A model generated the notes under the pieces. That model saw nothing but the letters and a program-made list of their open reading frames with translations, did no database searches and was not told the DNA's origin. DNA of 64,000 nt from CAWGQN01 sp963824885 (GTDB lineage Bacteria > Actinomycetota > Actinomycetes > Actinomycetales > Microbacteriaceae): assembly GCA_963824885.1 (NCBI GenBank), contig CAWGQN010000001.1, forward strand, positions 124,001 to 188,000. The letters are read 5' to 3'. How positions within the stretch are numbered: position 1 is the stretch's first letter; each line of letters begins with the position of its first letter. A program made the translations under genes and the position numbers. Shown here piece after piece: positions 8,782-16,552 of the stretch.

Positions 8782-9558
8782 TCACTGCGTTCCCGTGATC
8801 GAAAGCCCGGTTGATGTGGGCCCAGGAATACGTCGAGACTCGTCAGTGTAGTTGTCGAGCCATTTCCAATTTGCCAGTGGCCACGTCACTAAAAATGCCC
8901 GACCCACGACGTTGGCCTTGGGAATAAAACCGCCGCCCGGGCTGTCGAGGTTAAACCGAGAGTCCCCCGAGTGGTTCCGATTATCGCCCTCTACCCAATA
9001 CGAGTCAGCGGGCACGACGACGTCGAAGCTGAGGCGAATAAGCTCTTCGCCGTCGGGAATCCACACATACGGTTCTTCGAGGGGCACGCCGTTTATCGTG
9101 ATGCCTCCGAACGGCGTACAGCATGCCACGTGGTCTCCGGGAAGCCCGATTACTCGTTTAATGAGAAAATTGTCGGCATCCGACGAGGCCAGGCCCACGA
9201 GCGAGAGAACCCACGAGATACCCTCCGAGATTGGATTCGTTGGGCCGTTGTTCGCGGAACTGTTAAGCCACCCACCCGGATCTCGAAAAACGACGACGTC
9301 TCCGCGCTCAACGGGAAAAATAGCCGGTACTAACTCGTTGACGATGACGTGGTCGTCGATTTGCAACGTGTTTTGCATCGATGCCGAGGGGATATAGAAG
9401 GTGCGCACGACATACGTCTTGACGAGGAACGACACAATAATGGTGGCCACGACGACTATTGCGACGTCGCGAGCGATGCGCCCCACTCGATGCCGATTAC
9501 CGCGGGGGCGCTTTACGAGTGGCTGGTCAGCCAGTGAATCGTCCGCCATATCACCCAC
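8782..9558 (-). CDS. lepB: Type I signal peptidase, copy 1
   Basis: One N-terminal membrane helix (about 31-49) is followed by the S26 catalytic region: FYIPSASM with nucleophile S60, the general-base lysine K134 in IKRVIGLPGD, and the GDNRNHSGDSR box. It cleaves Sec and Tat signal peptides on the outer face of the membrane. The GTG at 9558 has GGAG about 6 nt upstream; an ATG three codons later is possible. It is a close paralogue of the next gene. Unusually there is a CC pair in the HVACCTPFGG segment, shared with copy 2. Confidence 0.95.
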   Translation of the reverse strand: MGDMADDSLADQPLVKRPRGNRHRVGRIARDVAIVVVATIIVSFLVKTYVVRTFYIPSASMQNTLQIDDHVIVNELVPAIFPVERGDVVVFRDPGGWLNSSANNGPTNPISEGISWVLSLVGLASSDADNFLIKRVIGLPGDHVACCTPFGGITINGVPLEEPYVWIPDGEELIRLSFDVVVPADSYWVEGDNRNHSGDSRFNLDSPGGGFIPKANVVGRAFLVTWPLANWKWLDNYTDESRRIPGPTSTGLSITGTQ

Positions 9559-9682
9559 CTGAGCTCCACCACCAGTGTATGTGAGGGGACCCCCGATTCA
9601 CGGCGTCAATTTCTGGGAATTTATCAGGGAATGGCCGACAAGCGTTGCAAGCCACGCGGTGTTTTGATCCACGGCGACGATA

Positions 9683-10453
9683 TCAACGCGGCGGCGCCGA
9701 GGAAGAAGGCACCCCGCTCGCCGACGAACTCGCACCGCGAAACACATCGGGATAGTTGTCGAGCCACGTCCAGCGGTCCAACGGCCAATATACAAACGTC
9801 GCCTTCCCCACAACGTTTTCCATCGGAACGAAACCCCTGCCGGGGCCGTCGCGGTTGTAGCGGGAATCTTTCGACTTGTTTCTGTTGTCGCCCATAACCC
9901 ACAACGAACCCGGATCGACCACGACATCGAATGGATCAAGAGAGACGTTCTTCTGACCCGGCGGGAGCACGACATACGGCTCAGTGATCGCGGTTCCGTT
10001 GATGGTGATTTGCCCGGACGCCGTGCAGCACTCGACGTGGTCGCCCGGAAGCCCAATAACCCGCTTGATGAGGTGGTCATTGGCGTCGGACGCCGAAAGG
10101 CCGACGAGAGACAGGGCCCAATCGATTCCGACCTCAATCGGATTGTGGACGATGGGAGTCATCGCGGGGAGCCACCGACCCGGGTCCTTGAAGACGACAA
10201 CGTCGCCGCGCTCGACGGGAAACACGGACGGTACCAACTCGTTGACTATTACTCGATCATCGACCTGAAGTGTGTCTCTCATCGACTCCGACGGAATATA
10301 AAACGACCGAAAGAGGTAGGTCTTGACGAGGAACGACACGACGACCGCGATAAGAAAGATAATGACAACATCGCGCACGAAATACTTCGCGCCGCTCTTG
10401 CGACCCTTCCGGCGCGCACCACCCGACGGTGCGGCTCGCGGTTCATGTGTCAT
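9683..10453 (-). CDS. lepB: Type I signal peptidase, copy 2
   Basis: The 256-residue protein has a basic N-terminus, a membrane helix (about 28-45), S57 in FYIPSESM, K130 in LIKRVIGLPGDH and the MGDNRNKSKDSR box, so all catalytic elements are present. It differs from copy 1 mainly in the N-terminal tail, the mid-loop and a Ser/Pro-rich C-terminus. AGGA lies 7 nt before the ATG. It lies directly downstream of rplS (44 nt), the usual location. Two tandem copies may divide substrates, which fits a genome with many exported surface proteins, though this is inference. Confidence 0.95.
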   Translation of the reverse strand: MTHEPRAAPSGGARRKGRKSGAKYFVRDVVIIFLIAVVVSFLVKTYLFRSFYIPSESMRDTLQVDDRVIVNELVPSVFPVERGDVVVFKDPGRWLPAMTPIVHNPIEVGIDWALSLVGLSASDANDHLIKRVIGLPGDHVECCTASGQITINGTAITEPYVVLPPGQKNVSLDPFDVVVDPGSLWVMGDNRNKSKDSRYNRDGPGRGFVPMENVVGKATFVYWPLDRWTWLDNYPDVFRGASSSASGVPSSSAPPR

Positions 10454-10497
10454 GTGATTTCCTAGATCGCGACGTACATCGCGCTGAGGCCACGCGA

Positions 10498-10845
10498 TTA
10501 CGAGCCGCGCTTTTCTTTGATTTTCGCCTTCTTGCCTCGCAATTGGCGCAAATAATAGAGTTTCGCGCGACGCACGTCACCTCGAACGACGACCTCAATG
10601 TGGTCAATTGTCGGGGAATGGACCGGGAAAGTCCGCTCGACGCCCACTTGAAAACTAACCTTTCGAACCGTGAACGTTTCGCGAACGCCCTCGCCCGACC
10701 GACCAATCACGACACCCTGGAAAACCTGGACGCGCGAACGATTGCCCTCAATAATGTTGACGTGCACCTTGACGGTATCGCCCGCGCGAAATTCCGGTAT
10801 GTTGGGGCGAATCGCGGCCGCGTCGACGTGATCGAGAATATGCAT
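10498..10845 (-). CDS. rplS: 50S ribosomal protein L19
   Basis: From the ATG at 10845 the product is 115 residues, beginning MHILDHVDAAAIRP. It contains FRAGDTVKVHVNI, RVQVFQGVVI and GVERTFPVHSP, all diagnostic of L19, which sits at the 30S-50S interface. The frame is open further upstream to 11004, but those 53 residues do not belong to the family. The 220-bp gap to trmD would hold the rplS leader and perhaps a promoter; I see no clear motif in it. Confidence 0.97.
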   Translation of the reverse strand: MHILDHVDAAAIRPNIPEFRAGDTVKVHVNIIEGNRSRVQVFQGVVIGRSGEGVRETFTVRKVSFQVGVERTFPVHSPTIDHIEVVVRGDVRRAKLYYLRQLRGKKAKIKEKRGS

Positions 10846-11065
10846 GAGTGTCGCTCTCTGTGCCCGCCACCGGTCGAACACGAACTGGACTCTCGAATCC
10901 GCGCGAGGCGAGTGCGAGTGCCGATTGTCTGAATGAGTGCGCGCGAGACGAGCTGATTCCCCGACGGCAGAAGCGCGCCGCGGCACAAGCGCTAATTGTG
11001 CCACGAATTGTCAGACGGACGCAATTGGGACTACTCCCGTATGGAACCCGATCATCGGGCGCGAC

Positions 11066-11800
11066 TCATTCTTCGCCGGCCAAGTCCGGTCGCACGCGGC
11101 GCGTTCGCTCGCGTTGACGCTCGGCGCGCCACGCCGCAATCGCTTGGTGATCACCGCTCAGCAAGACCGCGGGAACGTGTCGCCCGCGCCACACCGCGGG
11201 CTTCGTGTAAAGCGGATACTCAAGCAACCCGTCGGAGTGGCTCTCTTCAACGAGGCTCGCGGGATTTCCGAGAACACCGGGAAGCATGCGCACCGTCGCC
11301 TCAATCATCGCGAGCGCCGCAACTTCACCGCCGTTGAGCACGTAGTCGCCGAGGCTCAGCACGCGGACCCGAGCCCGATCCGCCGCGTCGTCGATGACGC
11401 GCTCGTCGATTCCCTCGTAGCGCCCGCACGCAAACACGAGGTGAGCCTGGGTCGACAACTCGCGCGCGATCGACTGGCTAAAGACCTCTCCAGCGGGAGA
11501 CGGAACGACGATCACGGGTGGCTCTGCTGATAGCGCGCCCGACTCGGGTTCGTCGTGCGTGTGCCCGCGCGACCCGCCGAGAACCGAGTCGAACGCCTCG
11601 CCCCACGGCTCGGGCTTCATCACCATTCCCGCTCCCCCGCCGTACGGAGTGTCGTCAACCGTCTTGTGTCGATCATGAGCGTACGTCCGCAAATCGTGAA
11701 CCGTGACGTCAAAGAGTCCGCCGTGGCGGGCTTTGCCCAGCAACGCGATGTCGAGAACTCGAAAGAAATCGGGGAAGATCGTCACAATGTCAATCTGCAC
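11066..11800 (-). CDS. trmD: tRNA (guanine-N1)-methyltransferase TrmD
   Basis: Starting at the GTG at 11800, the product begins with IDIVTIFPDFF and has the deep trefoil-knot SAM site LVFACGRYEGIDERVID followed by LSLGDYVLNGGEVAAL. It makes m1G37 in tRNA, preventing +1 frameshifts. The start overlaps the 3' end of rimM by 11 bp; an upstream ATG at 11842 would overlap it by more and add a Trp/Arg-rich stretch that is not part of the family. The C-terminal Arg-rich tail is normal. Confidence 0.96.
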   Translation of the reverse strand: MQIDIVTIFPDFFRVLDIALLGKARHGGLFDVTVHDLRTYAHDRHKTVDDTPYGGGAGMVMKPEPWGEAFDSVLGGSRGHTHDEPESGALSAEPPVIVVPSPAGEVFSQSIARELSTQAHLVFACGRYEGIDERVIDDAADRARVRVLSLGDYVLNGGEVAALAMIEATVRMLPGVLGNPASLVEESHSDGLLEYPLYTKPAVWRGRHVPAVLLSGDHQAIAAWRAERQRERTRRVRPDLAGEE

Positions 11801-12389
11801 GAGTGGCCACCTCGTCTGTCGTGGTCGCCCCGCTGCGGCCATTCGTCGCGGCGTCGAAGAGCCCTTCTGGTGGGGTGACGGCGACGATTCCCGCGGCGAT
11901 ATCGACGGTGGGAACGATTTCTCTCACGAAGGGCACCTGAACGTCGCCGGTTGGTGTGGCAACAACGAGTAAATCTTGCGCCGGTCGGTGATCGATTCGG
12001 GTGACAACGCCCACTTTCTGGCCGTCACGCATCGCGCTCAGTCCAACGAGCTGGTAGTTGTACCACGCGTCGTCCTCGTTCGGCCGAGCGGAAGTATCGA
12101 GGTCCACCCACAGAATTGCTTTGACGAGGCTTTGCGCCGTTGAGCGGTCGCAAACGTTTGTGAAGAACCCGACGGGGTGAGTGTTGTACCAGCGGAGCTC
12201 GATCAATTCGATGGTTTTGCCGTGCCACGCCGACGTCGCGGGCACCTGGAGCGAAAAGACGGCGCCCGGGACAAACCGGCGCGCCGGATCGTCCGAGTAC
12301 ATCTCGATCTTGAGGGCGCCCTTGAGTCCGTGCGCTTTTGTGAGCCGTCCGACTCGAAGCTGGGCGTGAGGAGTCGGGGCGCTCTTCAC
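11790..12389 (-). CDS. rimM: 16S rRNA processing protein RimM
   Basis: The 199-residue protein has the N-terminal RimM barrel (LRVGRLTKAHGLKGALKIE) and the PRC-barrel half (WYNYQLVGLSAMRDGQKVG through VPFVREIVPTVD). It assists assembly of the 30S head and binds S19. The GTG start forms GTGA with the khpA stop. About 25 C-terminal residues (Thr/Ala/Gly-rich) extend past the fold and overlap trmD. Order khpA-rimM-trmD-rplS is the conserved operon. Confidence 0.95.
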   Translation of the reverse strand: MKSAPTPHAQLRVGRLTKAHGLKGALKIEMYSDDPARRFVPGAVFSLQVPATSAWHGKTIELIELRWYNTHPVGFFTNVCDRSTAQSLVKAILWVDLDTSARPNEDDAWYNYQLVGLSAMRDGQKVGVVTRIDHRPAQDLLVVATPTGDVQVPFVREIVPTVDIAAGIVAVTPPEGLFDAATNGRSGATTTDEVATRAD

Positions 12390-12628
12390 CGTTCGAGGTC
12401 GGTGTCGACCACGTCGACCCGAACGCGGCGACCGTTCGCGAGCGCTGTCACGAGCGCCCGCAACGACGACGCGGTGCGACCAGCGCGTCCGATGACTCGC
12501 CCCAAGTCGTCAGACGTGACCCGAACTTCGAGAACCTCGCCGCGCGGTGAACTGACCGCGACGACGTGCACGTCGTCGGGATGCGTGACAATTCCCTTCA
12601 CGAGGTGTTCGAGTGCGAGAGCGAGCAT
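12386..12628 (-). CDS. khpA: KH-domain RNA-binding protein KhpA
   Basis: At 80 residues it is a single KH domain with the signature loop GRVIGRAGRTASSLRALV. Members of this family bind RNA and in some bacteria partner with KhpB/Jag in cell-envelope control. It lies 3 nt after rpsP and its stop overlaps the rimM start, so translation is coupled. No extra domain is present. Confidence 0.94.
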   Translation of the reverse strand: MLALALEHLVKGIVTHPDDVHVVAVSSPRGEVLEVRVTSDDLGRVIGRAGRTASSLRALVTALANGRRVRVDVVDTDLER

Positions 12629-12631
12629 CGG

Positions 12632-13285
12632 TTAGGCCCCGTCGGTCGATTCAGACTCACCAGCAGCACGCGACGAGGTGTCTGTCGATTCGGCCGCAAC
12701 AGAATCGCTGGACGGCGCCGATTCCTTCTTCGAAGCGGCCTTCGTTTTCGATGCCGGCTTCGCCTCCCGAGCAGATTTGTCGTGTGAAGCGGACTCGGCT
12801 TTCGGTTTTGATTCCTTTTTCGAAGCGGACTCGTCTTTCGACGGTGATTCTTCTTTCGAAGCAGATTCGGCTTTCGGCGTCGGCTCCTCTTTCGCCACCT
12901 TCTCCGCTTGTCGTGGTGATTCTTCGGCCTTTTCTTTTGCCTTCGGCTTCAAGACCGGCTTTTTCTTCTCTTGAGCGACGAACGGGGCGGCCGATTCTTT
13001 GAGCTTGACGGTATTTGTCGCCTTCTTGTCGCCCTTAAACGTGCCCCAATCACCCGTGAGCTTGAGCAACACCCTCACTTGCTCGGTTGGCTGGGCGCCC
13101 ACTCCGAGCCAATATTGCGCGCGGTCTGAAACAACCTCGATAATCGAGGGATCTTCGGTCGGCTGATACGTGCCGATCTCCTCGATGACTCGACCGTCGC
13201 GTTTGGTACGCGAGTCGGCGACGACGATTCGATAGCGCGGGGACCGGATCTTTCCGAACCTTTTCAAGCGGATTTTGACAGCCAC
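12632..13285 (-). CDS. rpsP: 30S ribosomal protein S16 with long Lys/Ser/Glu-rich tail
   Basis: The S16 core runs from MAVKIRLKRFGKIRSPRYRI to about residue 85 (GTFKG). The GTG start at 13285 has AGGAG 4 nt upstream; the longer open frame to 13723 overlaps the divergent ligase gene and is not used. Residues about 100-217 form a low-complexity tail of imperfect SASKEES/KAES-type units, more than doubling the usual length of about 80-150. Such tails occur in actinobacterial S16 but this one is long and highly charged. S16 stabilises 16S rRNA folding in the 30S body. Confidence 0.96.
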   Translation of the reverse strand: MAVKIRLKRFGKIRSPRYRIVVADSRTKRDGRVIEEIGTYQPTEDPSIIEVVSDRAQYWLGVGAQPTEQVRVLLKLTGDWGTFKGDKKATNTVKLKESAAPFVAQEKKKPVLKPKAKEKAEESPRQAEKVAKEEPTPKAESASKEESPSKDESASKKESKPKAESASHDKSAREAKPASKTKAASKKESAPSSDSVAAESTDTSSRAAGESESTDGA

Positions 13286-13535
13286 AATTCTCCTGTGTGT
13301 GCGACGTGGTGGACGAACTGACTGCCGTGAGCGTGGGGGCACACTCGGCACAAGCTCTTTCGACGATCTGGGACGCCTAATTAGAGGGTCGGGCGAGCAG
13401 ACTCGACTGATCATTCTGCCAGATTCCGCCGCGCTGCGGTAATTTTCGCGTCGCGACCCGCCGAGCAATAACGAGCGCAACGCGGTCTTTCGTAACCGAA
13501 CGGTGGCAAGATGAGAAAACCGGGGAGGGGGCTTC

Positions 13536-14672
13536 GTGGGTATTTCGTTCGCGCATTCGCGGCGCTCAACCGTCGGGATTGAATGGGAAATTGCGCTCGT
13601 CGAGCGCGAATCCGGAAACCTCGTCTCTGTTGCCGACGACATTCTCGATGCGCTACGCGCGCCCGACGGGAGCGCACACCCGCAAATTACGGGCGAACTT
13701 CTTTTGAACACTCTCGAACTCATTAGCGGGGTTCACCACCGAGTTGGCGACGCGGTCGCCGAACTCGAAATGCTTCTCGGTGAGATGCGCGCAATCACCG
13801 ATCCGCTCGGCATCGAGGGCATGTGCGCGGGAACGCACCCGTTTGGACAGTGGTCAGACCAAAAAGTCACCAACAGCGAGCGCTATCAGCGCCTCATTGC
13901 TCGCACGCAATGGTGGGGACGAAACATGATGATTTGGGGTATTCATGTTCACGTGGGCGTCGAAGAACGGTCGAAGGTCATTCCTCTTCTTCGCGGACTT
14001 CTCACGTATTACCCCCACTTGCAAGCGCTCTCGGCGTCGAGCCCGTTTTGGGCGGGTCTCACCACCGGATACGCGTCGAATCGAACCCTTCTCTTTCAGC
14101 AGCTTCCGACGGCCGGCCTCCCGTGGCAAATCGCGAATTGGGCCGACTACGAAAACTGCGTTGCGGATCTGACTCACACCGGGATTATTGACGATGTGAG
14201 CGAGGTTCGGTGGGACATTCGCCCGTCGCCCCGGTGGGGAACGCTAGAAATGCGAGCGTGTGACGGTTTGTCGTCCGCCGCCGAGGTCGGGTCAATTGCC
14301 GCTCTCGTGCAGTGCCTCGTCGAGTACCTGTCCTCTCGGATCGACGCCGGGGAGCCGCTTCCGACGTTGCAGCCGTGGTTTGTTCGCGAGAATAAGTGGC
14401 GCGGGGCACGCTACGGCCTCGACGCGAAAATCATTCTCGATTCTGCTGGAACCCAGCGACTCTTGGTTGACGACGTGCGCGATTTACTCGACACGCTTGC
14501 CCCGACCGCGGAACGCTTGGCGTGCGAAAAAGAACTCGACAACGTGAGAGCAATTCTGAAACACGGCGCAAGCTATCAACGTCAATTGCGCATCGCGCAC
14601 GCGAACAATGGAAATTTGCAAGCGGTTGTTGCGTCGCTCACGAGGGAGCTCCGCGGTGGCCTCGGCTCGTGA
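13536..14672 (+). CDS. Carboxylate-amine ligase, glutamate-cysteine ligase family 2 (YbdK-like)
   Basis: The 378-residue protein shows GIEWEIALVE (ATP/Mg-binding start of the fold), TGELLLNTLEL, GTHPFGQW, IHVHVGV and RWDIRPSPRWGTLEMRACD, the set found in YbdK-type ligases. It couples a carboxylate (classically glutamate) to an amine using ATP. Whether the product is gamma-glutamylcysteine cannot be told. The GTG at 13536 follows GGAGGGGG. It is divergent from rpsP, convergent with ffh (26-bp gap) and so is its own transcription unit. Confidence 0.9.
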   Translation: MGISFAHSRRSTVGIEWEIALVERESGNLVSVADDILDALRAPDGSAHPQITGELLLNTLELISGVHHRVGDAVAELEMLLGEMRAITDPLGIEGMCAGTHPFGQWSDQKVTNSERYQRLIARTQWWGRNMMIWGIHVHVGVEERSKVIPLLRGLLTYYPHLQALSASSPFWAGLTTGYASNRTLLFQQLPTAGLPWQIANWADYENCVADLTHTGIIDDVSEVRWDIRPSPRWGTLEMRACDGLSSAAEVGSIAALVQCLVEYLSSRIDAGEPLPTLQPWFVRENKWRGARYGLDAKIILDSAGTQRLLVDDVRDLLDTLAPTAERLACEKELDNVRAILKHGASYQRQLRIAHANNGNLQAVVASLTRELRGGLGS

Positions 14673-14698
14673 CACCGCTCGCGAAGCGGCCCCGCTCG

Positions 14699-16273
14699 CT
14701 AACCGCCCGCGTCGTTCTGGAATCGGTCACCGTCGTCGTGCCGGTTGGCATGTCGAGACGACGCGCGAGAAGCGAGCCCGAAACCCGCTCCAGACGGTGT
14801 GGACGGTGAACCGCCGATTTTTTCGCCCGAGGCCAAGGCCGCATTTTCGGCGGCCCGCTTGGCAGGATTTCCTGATCGGGAGGCTTTTTTCTTCGCGCCA
14901 GGCTTGCCGCGATTGCCCGAATAGCCGGCTCCCGCGAGTGGCCCGACGCCCGGAAGTGTCGGCACGCCGCCTTTCGCGACAGTTTTCATCATTTTCGCGG
15001 CTTGCTCGAACCGGACAACAAGCTGGTTGACGTCGGTGACCGTTGAGCCGGACCCTCGCGCAATGCGAACGCGGCGGGATCCGTTGAGAATTTTCGGATT
15101 GTGCCGCTCTGGCCCGGTCATGGACTGAATGATCGCCTCGGTTCGAACGAGTTCTCGCTCGTCGAAGTTGTCGAGTTGCTGCTTCATTGCTCCCGCTCCG
15201 GGAAGCATGCCCATCATTTTTTTGATCGAACCCATGTTTCTCACTTGCTGCATTTGACCGAGAAAGTCGTCGAGCGTGAACTGTGAGGTTGCGATCTTGT
15301 CGGCGACTTTGCGTGCTTCGTCTTCGTCGAAGGTCCGCTGAGATTGTTCGATGAGAGTCAGAACGTCGCCGAGGTCGAGAATTCGGCTCGCCATGCGGTC
15401 GGGATGGAACGATTCAAAGTCGCCGAGGCCTTCACCGGTCGAGGCAAAAAGAATGGGGCGCCCCGTGACGCTCGCGACCGAGAGGGCTGCTCCCCCGCGC
15501 GAGTCGCCGTCGACCTTCGACAACACGACGCCGGTAAAATCGACACCGTTTTGGAACGCCGTGGCTGTTGTGACCGCGTCTTGACCGATCATGGCGTCAA
15601 TCACAAACAAGACTTCGTCGGGGTTCGTCGCCGAGCGGATGTCGGCGGCTTGCCTCATGAGTTCGCTATCGACCCCCAATCGGCCCGCGGTATCAATAAT
15701 GACCACATCGAATTGGCGATCTGTTGCGAATCGCACGGCGTCTTTCGCGACCGAAACGGGATTGCCCACACCGTTACCCGGTTCGGGAGCAAAAACCGTC
15801 GCTCCCGCTTGCTGACCAACGATTTGCAGCTGCGTGACCGCGTTGGGGCGTTGCAAATCGGCTGCGACGAGCAGTGGAGTGTGATTGTCCTGTGCGAGCC
15901 ACTTCGCGAGTTTGCCCGCGAGGGTCGTCTTGCCGGCGCCTTGCAGCCCCGCGAGCATAATGACGGTCGGCGGTTTTTTGGCAAAGTGCACCCGGCGCGA
16001 CTCGCCGCCCAGAATGCGCACGAGTTCGTCGTTGACGATTTGTACGACCTGTTGGGCCGGGTTGAGTGCCCCGCTGACCTCGTTTCCGAGAGCGCGCTCG
16101 CGCACGTGCGCGGTGAAGTCTTTGACGACGGCAATCGCAACATCCGCGTCGAGGAGCGCGCGCCGAATCTCGCGCACAGTCCCGTCAATGTCGGACGCCG
16201 ACAGCTTGCCCTTCGTGCGCAAGCCCGTGAACGTCTCCGCGAGCCGACTAGAGAGGTCTCCAAAAGTAGCCAT
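14699..16273 (-). CDS. ffh: Signal recognition particle GTPase Ffh
   Basis: N domain (1-90), G domain with GLQGAGKTTLAGKLA, LVAADLQRPNAV, IIDTAGRL and SKVDGDSRGGAAL, and a methionine-rich M domain (about 330-435) that binds signal sequences and 4.5S RNA. The RRVRIARGSGS region in the M domain is the RNA-binding helix. The C-terminal 85 residues are Gly/Ser/Asn/Lys-rich and beyond the fold. No strong ribosome-binding site precedes the ATG. ffh normally sits close to ftsY in actinobacteria; here about 7.3 kb separates them. Confidence 0.97.
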   Translation of the reverse strand: MATFGDLSSRLAETFTGLRTKGKLSASDIDGTVREIRRALLDADVAIAVVKDFTAHVRERALGNEVSGALNPAQQVVQIVNDELVRILGGESRRVHFAKKPPTVIMLAGLQGAGKTTLAGKLAKWLAQDNHTPLLVAADLQRPNAVTQLQIVGQQAGATVFAPEPGNGVGNPVSVAKDAVRFATDRQFDVVIIDTAGRLGVDSELMRQAADIRSATNPDEVLFVIDAMIGQDAVTTATAFQNGVDFTGVVLSKVDGDSRGGAALSVASVTGRPILFASTGEGLGDFESFHPDRMASRILDLGDVLTLIEQSQRTFDEDEARKVADKIATSQFTLDDFLGQMQQVRNMGSIKKMMGMLPGAGAMKQQLDNFDERELVRTEAIIQSMTGPERHNPKILNGSRRVRIARGSGSTVTDVNQLVVRFEQAAKMMKTVAKGGVPTLPGVGPLAGAGYSGNRGKPGAKKKASRSGNPAKRAAENAALASGEKIGGSPSTPSGAGFGLASRASSRHANRHDDGDRFQNDAGG

Positions 16274-16425
16274 GATGCGTTTAGTTTAACGGGTTTGGGG
16301 GCGGAGGTATGTGGCGGCGTTTTTGGTTAGTTTGGCGACAACCGAGGCAAACACCACCGAGTGACGCACCCTTTAGACCAAACAGCTAACAAAACGCCCA
16401 GCAGCCCAATGCGTAACGCGAATTA

Positions 16426-16506
16426 GGGTGAACTTTTCTGTTGAAGTCTTGTGGGCGTATGCAGGGCCGTGCCATCGTATTTCTCCGTAAGAGCCGACTT
16501 TGGCCG
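16426..16506 (+). repeat. Leader repeat copy A (upstream of the lysin gene)
   Basis: This 81-nt stretch matches 23415-23495 on the opposite strand without gaps; I count 69 of 81 identical positions, with a core from TTGAAGTCTTGTGGGC through GCAGGGCCGTGCCAT. It ends about 46 nt before the lysin ATG. It contains a short open frame (TTG at 16441 or ATG at 16459, stop 16531-16533, 24-30 codons). An inverted pair CGTAAG/CTTACG spans 16486-16518. It is probably a shared promoter and untranslated leader. Confidence 0.75.
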
Positions 16507-16552
16507 ACCGTCCTTACGCGGCGGCAACCATGACAATTAATAGGAGATTTTG

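Noticed and set aside
12632..13723. 363-residue S16 ORF using the far upstream start
   Set aside because: The first 146 residues are Arg/Ser-rich, overlap the divergent ligase gene and lack family similarity; AGGAG marks the GTG at 13285.
16441..16533. Conserved leader peptide in the 81-nt repeat
   Set aside because: Many differences between copies change amino acids and only one copy has the stop; nucleotide rather than peptide conservation is likelier.
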